NCBI GenBank assembly: GCA_016873805.1
Contig: VGVZ01000004.1
Location: 1 to 64,000, forward strand
Origin: Ignavibacteria bacterium
GTDB lineage: Bacteria; Bacteroidota; Ignavibacteria; UBA10030
DNA: 64,000 nucleotides
Direction of reading: 5' to 3'
Under the pieces are notes generated by a model, which had not been told where the DNA came from, made no database searches, and saw nothing but the letters and a program-made list of their open reading frames with translations. The position numbers and the translations under genes are program-made. Positions 16,186 to 24,123 of the stretch are shown piece by piece (the stretch's first letter is position 1; each line of letters starts with the position of its first letter).

Positions 16186-16599
16186 TCAAACGCCCAGCGC
16201 GTTCACTGCCCTGTCGTACTCATCCGGCTTGATATACAGCAGGTACCCAAATCCGCCTCTGCCGTCGGCAACTCCGCTTGACGCGTACGCATTCACCTTC
16301 GATTCGTAGAGCTTCTCATGGATGACGGCCAGAGCGCCGAGCTCATCGTCTCCCTGGACAAGGATGGCCGGATGCGGGCCGATCACGCTGATGCCCGCTT
16401 TCTTTGCACCGTCATTGAGCGCGTGGGTGTCTTCGGGGAAGATCGTCAGCTGCGTGTGAGCCGGTCCCATTGGTACCGCTGTGAACGCGAGGAGATTGAT
16501 GCCAAGATCAGCAAGACGAGAGAGAAACTTGTACGCTTCCCCCGGTTCATGCTTGACCGTGACATAGAAGTAGTCGACACGACGGATACTGAATGCCAT
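16186..16599 (-). CDS. ACT-domain protein
   Basis: 137 aa consisting of two ACT-like beta-alpha-beta units. The first is V-D-Y-F-Y-V-T-V-K-H-E-P-G-E-A-Y-K-F-L, then L-A-D-L-G-I-N-L-L-A-F-T-A-V-P. The second is Q-G-D-D-E-L-G-A-L-A-V-I-H-E-K-L. No catalytic domain is attached, so it is a stand-alone small-molecule (often amino acid) sensor. AAGGGAGGG precedes the ATG by seven bases. The ligand cannot be inferred from neighbours. Confidence 0.8.
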   Translation of the reverse strand: MAFSIRRVDYFYVTVKHEPGEAYKFLSRLADLGINLLAFTAVPMGPAHTQLTIFPEDTHALNDGAKKAGISVIGPHPAILVQGDDELGALAVIHEKLYESKVNAYASSGVADGRGGFGYLLYIKPDEYDRAVNALGV

Positions 16600-16668
16600 T
16601 GGAAATACCCTCCCTTCAGATTGTCGGTATCGATGAAAGAATTGCAGGGATCGAACGATGGTCCGCAG

Positions 16669-17076
16669 CTAAGGAGATCGGTGATTCAAGCGATTGCCGT
16701 GAGTTCGGGCACATTCGAGCAGATGAATCGTTGTCACGCACCCTTGCACGATAACGATCATAATCACGATGACCAGCCACGCTTCAATGTCGTCAGAGAC
16801 AAGTGAACGATGGAGCGTCCACGCAAGTCCGGCACCCCCGACAACCATCAATGTCATCACGGAGAATAAGAGAGCCCGTTCGGTGAATGGATGGGGAGTG
16901 TCCGTGCGGCAGTATTTCCAGGTGAGGAGGCCGACACAGACGACAAACACGGACGCTGCGGCCTTTGAGAGATTCCAAATCCAGGGACCGTCGTCGAGCA
17001 CAAGTGAGTGAAAGGCGATAAGGATGCCGATGAAACTTGTGAAGGTCGAGAAAAACAACGCGAGATTTCGAACCAT
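16669..17076 (-). CDS. Four-helix membrane protein of unknown function
   Basis: 135 aa with four strongly hydrophobic segments (L-A-L-F-F-S-T-F-T-S-F-I-G-I-L-I-A; A-A-A-S-V-F-V-V-C-V-G-L-L; L-F-S-V-M-T-L-M-V-V-G-G-A-G-L; W-L-V-I-V-I-M-I-V-I-V-Q-G). I chose ATG 17076 because GGAGGG ends four bases before it. The frame is open to 17220 but the extra 48 residues are polar and lack a ribosome site. Family not recognised. Confidence 0.65.
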   Translation of the reverse strand: MVRNLALFFSTFTSFIGILIAFHSLVLDDGPWIWNLSKAAASVFVVCVGLLTWKYCRTDTPHPFTERALLFSVMTLMVVGGAGLAWTLHRSLVSDDIEAWLVIVIMIVIVQGCVTTIHLLECARTHGNRLNHRSP

Positions 17077-17235
17077 GGCACCCTCCGAATTGAGCGGAAG
17101 CGGTGGCGTGATCAACTCTTCTGCCTCCCGATGTGAACGCGGAATCAACCTCGACGTCCAAACGCGGAGATTCGCAGGATAGTTCATCGATAAGGTCTCA
17201 ACTTCGGGACTCAAATGCAAGCCTGGTTCGGACGA

Positions 17236-18201
17236 TCATAATGGGAACACCGACCCTTGTGCCGCGAGACGAAATCCCGCACCAATAACTTGCCGATGAG
17301 CTTGACTCTGTGGATCGAAAACCGGATTGGTGTGGTTGAGATGAAGAAAATGAATCTTTGATCTTGCTTCTTCCGGCAAACGATTGAATTTCTGGATGCT
17401 CTCAACAATGAACGGATGTGGAATCCCCGACATGCTCCTTCCCGGGATCTCTCCTTCCTCAAAAAAAGTCCCATCGAGAAATGCATAATCTGACGATACG
17501 ACTGCCTGGATGATCGATGTGTTCCACTTGTCCCACTTGTCGATGTCCGGGATGAACAAAATGGATCGGGAAGGTCCCTCGATTCGATATCCGACCGTTT
17601 CCGAATATTCGTCACGATGAGGAACAAGAAACGGTGTAAGCGTAATCCGATCATTGAGTCTCACTGCCACACCATTCCTGATTTGTCTGATTTCGATGTT
17701 CTCAAGTTGAACAAGCTGGTCCCACGGACCATTGGTCTGCAAAAATCGAGTCATGCGTGGCATGGCGTAGACAGGAAATTTCCGCGCACCGATTGCCTCG
17801 CGACCGAGGAACATGAGTCCTGTGTAGTGACCAACATGCGCGTGGGTGAGGAAGATTCCCGAGAGTCCAAGATGATTTGCGAGGGGTGATGGAGCGGGAA
17901 CAGGTGTCGTCCCGACCGGATGAACAGAATCAAGCAAGCGAAGCTGATCGGGGAGATCAGGTGTGGCATCAACAATCCATCGCTCGTTGGTGAGGGGATC
18001 AACGATGGCAAGCGATGTAATCATGACGCGCTCACCGGATCTCGAGGATGCGGTTAGGCAGCACGATTTCTTGCATCCTGCATGAGGATACCCGCCATCC
18101 TGAGCAATACCGAGGATGACAACGAATGGTTCGGTTGTGCGGGCCTGCTGGCCGGAGAGGAGGAAAGGGAAGAACAGAAAGAGGAGGAGCGAGCGCTTCA
18201 T
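17236..18201 (-). CDS. Secreted PqqB-like metallo-beta-lactamase-fold hydrolase
   Basis: 321 aa. Signal peptide (R-S-L-L-L-F-L-F-F-P-F-L-L-S-G-Q), then V-I-L-G-I-A-Q-D-G-G-Y-P-H-A-G-C, a PqqB-type opening. The metal motif reads T-H-A-H-V-G-H-Y-T-G: the His residues of HxHxxH are kept but the usual Asp is replaced by Gly. Further ligand candidates are P-H-R-D-E and H-L-N-H-T-N-P near the C-terminus. No other PQQ synthesis genes are nearby and the protein is exported, so a role in PQQ synthesis is unlikely. The substrate is unknown. Confidence 0.75.
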   Translation of the reverse strand: MKRSLLLFLFFPFLLSGQQARTTEPFVVILGIAQDGGYPHAGCKKSCCLTASSRSGERVMITSLAIVDPLTNERWIVDATPDLPDQLRLLDSVHPVGTTPVPAPSPLANHLGLSGIFLTHAHVGHYTGLMFLGREAIGARKFPVYAMPRMTRFLQTNGPWDQLVQLENIEIRQIRNGVAVRLNDRITLTPFLVPHRDEYSETVGYRIEGPSRSILFIPDIDKWDKWNTSIIQAVVSSDYAFLDGTFFEEGEIPGRSMSGIPHPFIVESIQKFNRLPEEARSKIHFLHLNHTNPVFDPQSQAHRQVIGAGFRLAAQGSVFPL

Positions 18202-18296
18202 GTCAGGAGGAATCCTGGGTGAGCCCGGATGACAACAGAGAAAGTGCGGATTGAGGGATTCAATTGCAAGGGGAAGTCAACGACCGTCTGGGGACG

Positions 18297-19538
18297 CTAT
18301 TCGTAGCGCAGCGATTCCACAGGATCGACGCTTGCAGCTTTTCGAGCGGGGAAGAGTCCGGCAAAGAGACCGATGAGGGTGAGGATGAGTGTCGTGAGGA
18401 GCATCGTTGTGGTCGACAGAATCGGCTTCCCAAGGAACTGCATTGCCCCCTCTTCCGAGGGAATCATGCGCACGATGGAGACTACACCGTACGAAAAGAG
18501 TAGTCCGATGGTGCCGCCGATGAGCGCGAGAAGAAGGGCTTCGGCAATGAACTGTGCGAGGATGTACGAGCGGCGCGCGCCAACGGCCATCTTGATGCCA
18601 ATCTCGCGCGTCCGTTCCTTGACAACCACGTACATCACGTTTGCCACACCGACGCCGGCGATGAGAAGCGTCAGGAAACCGACGCCGAACAGAAAGATCT
18701 CAACTCCGAGCCCGATCCTCCGACTGACTTTTTCACCCTCGATGAAGTCCCAGATGCGCAAGGCGCGCTCATCTGATGGATCGAAACGATACTTCCGTCC
18801 GAGAACGCGATAGAGCTCCGACTTTACCCGTTCCTGCTGACTCGGATCGGTTGGCCGAACCACGATACTGTTGACATAGCGATTGCCATATGTCGTTCGG
18901 AAGGTTGTAAACGGAATAATCGCACGACGGACGTCGGGACCGTTGTTCATCGACGTCTGGACCTTCTTCTGCATTGTGCCGATCATCGTATACGGAATGC
19001 CATCAACGAGCACGACTTTCCCGATTGGATCTTCATCCTTGAAGATCTCTTTGGCGATCTCGATCCCGAGGAAGAGAACGCGCCGTTGTTGCGCGACATC
19101 GGCTTCGTTGAGGAAGCGTCCGCCGGCAGCGGGATACATCCGCCGCATCTCTTCGAAGCCCGGATTCACTCCTTCACACTCCGTAGTGACGGAGAACTTC
19201 CCGTACGTGAGTGTAATATTCTTGCGGTACTGGGGACTAATCATATCGATGGAAGAAATCACCTGCGAGAGAATATCGACATCCTCTTCCACCATGAGGA
19301 TGCGACGCCCCTTAGGAAGTCCCTCATAAATTTTTCCCGTCTCCCCGCTGGCAACAATCATGATGCGATTGCCGGCGTTCAGGAGGCCGTTCATCATCTG
19401 AGTCCCCAACCCCTCTCCGAATGAAAGAAGAAGCACCACTGCCACCGTCCCCCAGGTGATTGCCGTCAGGGTGAGTAAGGCACGTGTACGGTGTGTCCTC
19501 AAGTCGTAAAAGAAATCACGGAGAAGTTCAAGCCACAT
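18297..19538 (-). CDS. ABC transporter permease, MacB/FtsX type (second permease)
   Basis: 413 aa. N-terminal helix in L-L-T-L-T-A-I-T-W-G-T-V-A-V-V-L-L-L-S-F-G, a large periplasmic (MacB_PCD) domain, then three helices with N-V-M-Y-V-V-V-K-E-R-T-R-E-I-G-I-K-M-A-V-G-A-R-R and a C-terminal F-P-A-R-K-A-A-S-V-D-P-V-E-S-L-R-Y-E, the hallmark of the MacB/LolC/FtsX superfamily. No nucleotide-binding domain is fused. It is paired with a similar permease upstream and an HlyD-type adaptor. I start at ATG 19538; the frame upstream runs through an AT-rich repeat. Confidence 0.88.
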   Translation of the reverse strand: MWLELLRDFFYDLRTHRTRALLTLTAITWGTVAVVLLLSFGEGLGTQMMNGLLNAGNRIMIVASGETGKIYEGLPKGRRILMVEEDVDILSQVISSIDMISPQYRKNITLTYGKFSVTTECEGVNPGFEEMRRMYPAAGGRFLNEADVAQQRRVLFLGIEIAKEIFKDEDPIGKVVLVDGIPYTMIGTMQKKVQTSMNNGPDVRRAIIPFTTFRTTYGNRYVNSIVVRPTDPSQQERVKSELYRVLGRKYRFDPSDERALRIWDFIEGEKVSRRIGLGVEIFLFGVGFLTLLIAGVGVANVMYVVVKERTREIGIKMAVGARRSYILAQFIAEALLLALIGGTIGLLFSYGVVSIVRMIPSEEGAMQFLGKPILSTTTMLLTTLILTLIGLFAGLFPARKAASVDPVESLRYE

Positions 19539-19543
19539 GTGAC

Positions 19544-19590
19544 AATGAAAAATGTAAAATGTAAAATGAAAAATGTAAAATGCAAAAATG
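19544..19590. repeat. AT-rich tandem repeat between two permease genes
   Basis: Short repeats of the AAAATGT type; the 15-mer GAAAAATGTAAAATG occurs at 19547-19561 and again at 19568-19582 (21-base period). It fills nearly all of the 64-bp gap and would be U-rich in the minus-strand mRNA just upstream of the second permease start. Confidence 0.7.
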
Positions 19591-19602
19591 AAGAAAATTG
19601 TA

Positions 19603-20835
19603 TCAATACCGGAGGCAGTCGACGACGTCAAGGTTTGCCGCCTTCCGGGCCGGCATCAGCCCCGCGGTCAGTCCAATGATACCGAGGACGAGAACAGTTG
19701 CCGCGACAACCTCGAGTGACATGCTGGGAGTTCCCACATACTCTTTGATGGGCACATACTGAAGCGCCTCAATGATTCCGTACGCGAGGAGAAATCCGAT
19801 GCCGGAGGCAATCGCAATAATGAAAAATGTCTCCATGAAAAACTGGACCAGGATGTTTGATCTCTTGGCTCCGACGGCTCGCTTGATACCGATTTCGCGG
19901 GTCCGCTCCTGGACAACAATGTACATGATGTTCGCCACCCCCACTCCGGCTACTCCAAGCGTGAAGCTCCCGATCAAGCCCATGAAAATGTTGAGTCCAA
20001 GGAAGAAATAGAAAATGAACTTATCGAACATCGCGGTATCCCAGATCCACACCGCGTCCTTGTCGGTCGGATCGAATTTGTACCGCCTTCCCAGCACCTG
20101 GCGCACTTCATCCGAGATCTCTTCGGAACGGATCGGGTCGTTCACCTGATAGATGATGTTGCTCAGTCGGACAACACCGTACGCTGAAGAAAATGTCGTT
20201 GAAGGGATATAGATGCGGTCTTGATCGCGCGCGCTGTACGAGGACGGCTGGGTTTTCTTCTGCATCACGCCGATGACGGTGAACGGCATTTCACCGATGT
20301 AGATCAACTTGCCGATGGCATCTTCGGAGCCAAAGAGGAATTCCTTGACTTTGTCGCCGATGAACGCGACGCGCCGTCTCTGCTCAATATCGAGTGCGTT
20401 GATGAATCTGCCTCCCCCCTCCGGAATGACATTTCGCATATCCGAATAGATGGGAAAGACCCCTGCCACGAGAGCATTGAGAATGTTCTCGCCCACCCGC
20501 ACCGCTTGGCGATTTGAATACTCCGGACTGATGGCCGAAATCCCGGTGACCTGCGATGCCAGAAGTCGGGTGTCATCTTCAATGAAACTCATCGGTCGCC
20601 CGATGCCGAATCCCTCAAACGGCTTGGTGGTACGGCCGGGGTACATGATCGCAATGCTCTCACCGATCCCGTGCATATTGATCGACATCTGCCTCTTGAA
20701 TCCGACACCGAACGCGATGAGTACGATGATCGCCACGGTGCCCCAAATGATCCCAAACATTGTCAGGAACGTGCGGAGCTTCTGAGCCTTGAGATCAAGA
20801 AGAAACTCGGACAGAATGGTTCGAAAGTGGTTCAT
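19603..20835 (-). CDS. ABC transporter permease, MacB/FtsX type (first permease)
   Basis: 410 aa, a paralogue of the 18297-19538 gene: F-L-T-M-F-G-I-I-W-G-T-V-A-I-I-V-L-I-A-F-G at the N-terminus, a periplasmic domain, and N-I-M-Y-I-V-V-Q-E-R-T-R-E-I-G-I-K-R-A-V-G-A-K-R, ending M-P-A-R-K-A-A-N-L-D-V-V-D-C-L-R-Y. Two similar permeases suggest a heterodimer. Start at ATG 20835; an upstream in-frame start at 20886 adds 17 non-family residues. Confidence 0.88.
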   Translation of the reverse strand: MNHFRTILSEFLLDLKAQKLRTFLTMFGIIWGTVAIIVLIAFGVGFKRQMSINMHGIGESIAIMYPGRTTKPFEGFGIGRPMSFIEDDTRLLASQVTGISAISPEYSNRQAVRVGENILNALVAGVFPIYSDMRNVIPEGGGRFINALDIEQRRRVAFIGDKVKEFLFGSEDAIGKLIYIGEMPFTVIGVMQKKTQPSSYSARDQDRIYIPSTTFSSAYGVVRLSNIIYQVNDPIRSEEISDEVRQVLGRRYKFDPTDKDAVWIWDTAMFDKFIFYFFLGLNIFMGLIGSFTLGVAGVGVANIMYIVVQERTREIGIKRAVGAKRSNILVQFFMETFFIIAIASGIGFLLAYGIIEALQYVPIKEYVGTPSMSLEVVAATVLVLGIIGLTAGLMPARKAANLDVVDCLRY

Positions 20836-20930
20836 AGATTCGCAACAGACTACCGCGCAACCCGCGGCGGAGGCATTCTTACGCAACTGTGAATTTGTGA
20901 ACGTCCGCGCCCATCGTCAGCTCGTAGCAT

Positions 20931-22022
20931 CTATTCGATTTTCTTCACCGGCTTTTCAATCACAACATCTCCTTCCTTTAGTCCCGACACGACCTCGATG
21001 CTGATCGCGTTGCTCAATCCGGTTTTGATGTATCGCTCTTCCTCGCGATCGGGTGGCAGCGGGACTTTCACAAAGGCCGAATCATTGCGGAACGTGATCA
21101 CGCGTTCGGGAATGGTTAGAACATCCGGTTTCTTCTGGATGATGATGTTTGCGTTCGCCGAATAGCCCGCGCGCAGTACGGTGTTCCTCGCCGCCGGGAT
21201 GATGATCTCGATCGGAAAGACGGTCGCGTTTTCCTTCTTCTGCGCCTTCAGCCAGATCTTCCGCAGGACGCCGCGTACGGTATCGTTCGGGAGAGCACCC
21301 ACCTTGATCTCGACATCCATTCCTTCCTTCAACCTTCCCACATCAATCTCATCAACGGTACCCTTGAAGAGAAGCCGTTCCATGTTTGCCATCCTCATGA
21401 GCACGGTTCCTTCCTGAAACGATGTGAGGGGTGTGACCGGATCGCCAACCTCCACACTTCGACTGAGGACAAATCCATCGATCGGCGCCTTGATGATCGA
21501 TTCGATCTGCGTGTCTCCGATCGTGACCCGACCGCTCTCGATCAGAGCAAGACGTTCGCGCGCGATCTTCAGCTGAAGCTCCGCTTCAGTGTACTTCCGA
21601 GAAAAATCCTCAAATTCCTTTGGCGAGATGAGATTGCTCCCGAAGAGCGCCTCCTGTCGGGTCTTCTCTCGTACCAGGTTATCAAAGTCCACTTGCCGCA
21701 ATTCGACCTGGCGTTTTGCCTCGGCAAGTTCGAGTGGTGTCGGATCAGGTCTTACCTCCAAGAGCGGCTGCCCGGCACGGACGAAGGCACCGACATCGGC
21801 AAATATCCGGTTGACGACGCCCGAGATTTTCGATTTCACAGAAATTTCGTTTTCGGGTTCAATCGTTCCGACGGCGAGCGCTTTGTCGACGATCGTTCCG
21901 CGTTCGACGCGCACCTTCTGGAGGGTACTGCTTGTTCCGTCGTTGCTCCCGACCAGCAGATAGACTCCGATGCTGACGATCGCAACCACAACGACGGAAA
22001 TGATGATGATCCTTAGCTTCAT
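20931..22022 (-). CDS. Periplasmic adaptor (HlyD/MacA family) of the ABC exporter
   Basis: 363 aa. One N-terminal membrane helix (I-I-I-I-S-V-V-V-V-A-I-V-S-I-G-V-Y-L-L), a biotinyl-lipoyl-like half (V-K-S-K-I-S-G-V-V-N-R-I-F-A-D-V-G), a helical hairpin of about residues 100-160, the second lipoyl half (I-K-A-P-I-D-G-F-V-L-S-R) and a beta-barrel domain. It links inner-membrane permeases to an outer-membrane channel. AAGGGA lies seven bases before ATG 22022, favouring it over ATG 22037. Operon order is adaptor, permease, permease. No ATPase or TolC gene is adjacent. Confidence 0.88.
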   Translation of the reverse strand: MKLRIIIISVVVVAIVSIGVYLLVGSNDGTSSTLQKVRVERGTIVDKALAVGTIEPENEISVKSKISGVVNRIFADVGAFVRAGQPLLEVRPDPTPLELAEAKRQVELRQVDFDNLVREKTRQEALFGSNLISPKEFEDFSRKYTEAELQLKIARERLALIESGRVTIGDTQIESIIKAPIDGFVLSRSVEVGDPVTPLTSFQEGTVLMRMANMERLLFKGTVDEIDVGRLKEGMDVEIKVGALPNDTVRGVLRKIWLKAQKKENATVFPIEIIIPAARNTVLRAGYSANANIIIQKKPDVLTIPERVITFRNDSAFVKVPLPPDREEERYIKTGLSNAISIEVVSGLKEGDVVIEKPVKKIE

Positions 22023-22185
22023 AGATAATCCCTTCATGATAAGATCGGGCGCAGGGGCGATGGGCGGGTCGCAATATTCCTCCTTACGGCTGAGGGGAAA
22101 AAAGGTTACGACGACACAGTGCAGAGATCTACATACCCTTAGACCTCAGCGCTGATGAAAACGTTGCGCGGAAAGCGACCTACCC

Positions 22186-23031
22186 TTATCGTCGATCCAG
22201 GGAGCGTCGAGCAAAATCGGCAATCGTGTTGAAATACGGCGTGCGCCCTACGATGTATGTGTCGTTGTGATCTGCGCCGGCGATTTCGTAGAATTCCTTC
22301 GGCTCATGAGCGGCATCAAAAAGGCGACGCGCGAGCCGGAGCGGGACGATCGAATCGTCGGTTCCGTGGATGAGAAGGAGGGGAATGGTAATTGAGCGGA
22401 TCTTCTCGATGGAATTGAATTCCGATTTCATGAAGATCTTGACGGGGAGAAACGGATAGAGTTCTTGTGCAAGCTCCTTGCCGGAAGAAAAGGTCGATTC
22501 GAGAATCAACGCCGCAGGAGATCGGTCTTCTGCGACATCAACAGAAACGGCACCGCCCAGACTCGTACCAAAAAGAATGATCTTTGAGGGCTCTACCGCT
22601 GGAAGTGTCGTCGAATGGTCAAAGGCAGCGCGGCCGTCCAGATAGATTCCTTTCTCAGACGGGGAGCCCTCGCTGCGGCCGTAGCCGCGATAATCGTACA
22701 TGAATACATTGAATCCCGTGCGATGAAGTCGGCGCATGAGGTCGAGGCGGTGAGAAATATTCCCCGCGTTTCCGTGGGAGAGAACAAGCGTCGCGATGGG
22801 ATCGGGAGACTCCATGTACCACCCGTGCAGCTTCACGCTGTCTGCAGTGGTGAACCAGCAATCCGTTATTCCCATCGAGGGCTGAACGGCGCCGTAAAGT
22901 CCGTCCGGGTAGACGGAGGGGAAGTAGATAAACTGATCTTCAAGTGCCATAAGTACGATCGTCCAGAGGGCAATTGCAGCGACGGCCGCAATTACCAATG
23001 ACCGGATGAATTTCAAGACGTGTCTGATCAT
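22186..23031 (-). CDS. Membrane-anchored alpha/beta hydrolase (BEM46/ABHD17-like)
   Basis: 281 aa. One N-terminal membrane helix (L-V-I-A-A-V-A-A-I-A-L-W-T-I-V-L), then F-I-Y-F-P-S and an alpha/beta hydrolase fold: oxyanion region L-S-H-G-N-A-G-N, Y-D-Y-R-G-Y-G-R-S, nucleophile elbow G-T-S-L-G-G, acid H-G-T-D-D-S-I-V-P and final A-D-H-N-D. The triad is complete. I use ATG 23031; a start at 23052 is possible. The frame stays open to 23460 through the promoter region of the divergent gene and is not used. Likely an esterase or thioesterase. Confidence 0.85.
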   Translation of the reverse strand: MIRHVLKFIRSLVIAAVAAIALWTIVLMALEDQFIYFPSVYPDGLYGAVQPSMGITDCWFTTADSVKLHGWYMESPDPIATLVLSHGNAGNISHRLDLMRRLHRTGFNVFMYDYRGYGRSEGSPSEKGIYLDGRAAFDHSTTLPAVEPSKIILFGTSLGGAVSVDVAEDRSPAALILESTFSSGKELAQELYPFLPVKIFMKSEFNSIEKIRSITIPLLLIHGTDDSIVPLRLARRLFDAAHEPKEFYEIAGADHNDTYIVGRTPYFNTIADFARRSLDRR

Positions 23032-23109
23032 CGGAAAAGATAGGTTGAACATAGCGAAAGAGACGGCAAATCTCAAGAAAGGAATGCCGGGAGAGGCAGA
23101 GAGGGGATG

Positions 23110-23138
23110 TTGTTTTTGGATTCGTCCGCGTCTATATT
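23110..23138 (+). promoter_or_regulatory. Candidate sigma-70 promoter of the secreted hydrolase gene
   Basis: TTGTTT (23110-23115), 17-base spacer, TATATT (23133-23138), 19 bases before ATG 23158. It has the same spacing as four other candidates in the window. Confidence 0.5.
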
Positions 23139-23157
23139 CGTACAGTGTCATTCTTCC

Positions 23158-24057
23158 ATGTTCAGAACAACAGCACATATTCTCATGGCGATGACTCTTC
23201 TCTCTCCATTTGCCTCTGCTCAGAGTTACTACAACTTCCGTGAGGCATTTCTTGACCGGAAAGGTTCGATCCGTTCGATGACCCTCTTGCCGGTGGAGGA
23301 GAGCGCAACGACACGCGTGTTTGATTTTCGGCTCAAGACATCGACCGATTCGATGACCGGGCGAATCCGGATGCCGAAAGGGAAAGGACCATTTCGCACA
23401 GGCCTTCTCGCTGTCGGCATCGAGACGGGAAAAGATGTCATCGCGATGATCGAAGGTCACGATGATGTGATGCTGATGGCGGTCGATTATCCGTTCGAGG
23501 GGGAGTGGGAATTCCGCGGTTGGAAGGGATTGAGTACAACGGTGAGTTTGAGGACAATGGGATTCCGGACTGTTCCGCTCCTGCTGAGTTGTCTCGACTG
23601 GCTTTTTCAGCAGGAGGATGTCGATCCAAGCGAGGTGATCATGGTGGCGGTGAGTTTCGGTTCGTTTACCGCCATCCCGGCCGCAGTGATCGATACCCGC
23701 GTGAAACAGCTTGTTGTGGTGCAGGGGGGAGGAAACCTGTCAGGGGTGATTTCCCAGAACGCCAAGCGGTGGGGAACTTCTCTTCCCGGATGGCTGGCCG
23801 GTTGGATCGGCAACGCGATTCTTAGTCCCTTTGAACCGAACAAGTATATTCCACACCTCTCACCGCGGCCGCTTCTGATGGTGAGCGGCCGAGGCGATAC
23901 TTTCTTTCCTCCTCACTCGGCGGAAGCGCTTTTCGAAAACGCGCGGGAGCCAAAGGAGCTGGTGTGGCACAAGACCGAGCACATCATGCCGGGGGAAAAG
24001 GAACTGATCAAAGAGCTGACAAATGTGGTGGTGAATAAGCTGTATGGGGAAGAATGA
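23158..24057 (+). CDS. Secreted alpha/beta hydrolase
   Basis: 299 aa. Signal peptide M-F-R-T-T-A-H-I-L-M-A-M-T-L-L-S-P-F-A-S-A with cleavage before Q-S-Y-Y-N. The fold shows V-I-M-V-A-V-S-F-G-S-F-T-A (nucleophile Ser in a G/A-x-S-x-G/S elbow), S-G-R-G-D-T-F-F-P-P (acid) and a late H-K-T-E-H-I-M-P (His). Elbow residues are less canonical than in the neighbouring hydrolase, so activity is probable but not certain. It is divergent from the anchored hydrolase at 22186-23031; the two may work on related surface substrates (inference). Confidence 0.75.
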   Translation: MFRTTAHILMAMTLLSPFASAQSYYNFREAFLDRKGSIRSMTLLPVEESATTRVFDFRLKTSTDSMTGRIRMPKGKGPFRTGLLAVGIETGKDVIAMIEGHDDVMLMAVDYPFEGEWEFRGWKGLSTTVSLRTMGFRTVPLLLSCLDWLFQQEDVDPSEVIMVAVSFGSFTAIPAAVIDTRVKQLVVVQGGGNLSGVISQNAKRWGTSLPGWLAGWIGNAILSPFEPNKYIPHLSPRPLLMVSGRGDTFFPPHSAEALFENAREPKELVWHKTEHIMPGEKELIKELTNVVVNKLYGEE

Positions 24058-24068
24058 TGGGAGCGAAG

Positions 24069-24097
24069 GTGCTGCCAGGAACTGCTACCGGCAGCAC
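24069..24097. terminator. Hairpin between convergent genes
   Basis: GTGCTGCC (24069-24076) and GGCAGCAC (24090-24097) form a perfect 8-bp stem with a 13-base loop, sitting in the 66-bp gap between the secreted hydrolase and the convergent icd gene. No T-run follows on either strand, so it is only a possible bidirectional terminator. Confidence 0.4.
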
Positions 24098-24123
24098 ATG
24101 TGGAATCTCGAGTTGTGATTCCG

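Noticed and set aside
21859-22074. TTG-started 71-codon frame after AAGGAGG upstream of the adaptor gene
   Set aside because: Out of frame with the adaptor and Arg/His-rich without family features; the ribosome site is probably chance.
23032-23460. N-terminal extension of the anchored hydrolase frame
   Set aside because: It runs antisense through the promoter and signal peptide of the divergent hydrolase and lacks domain features.
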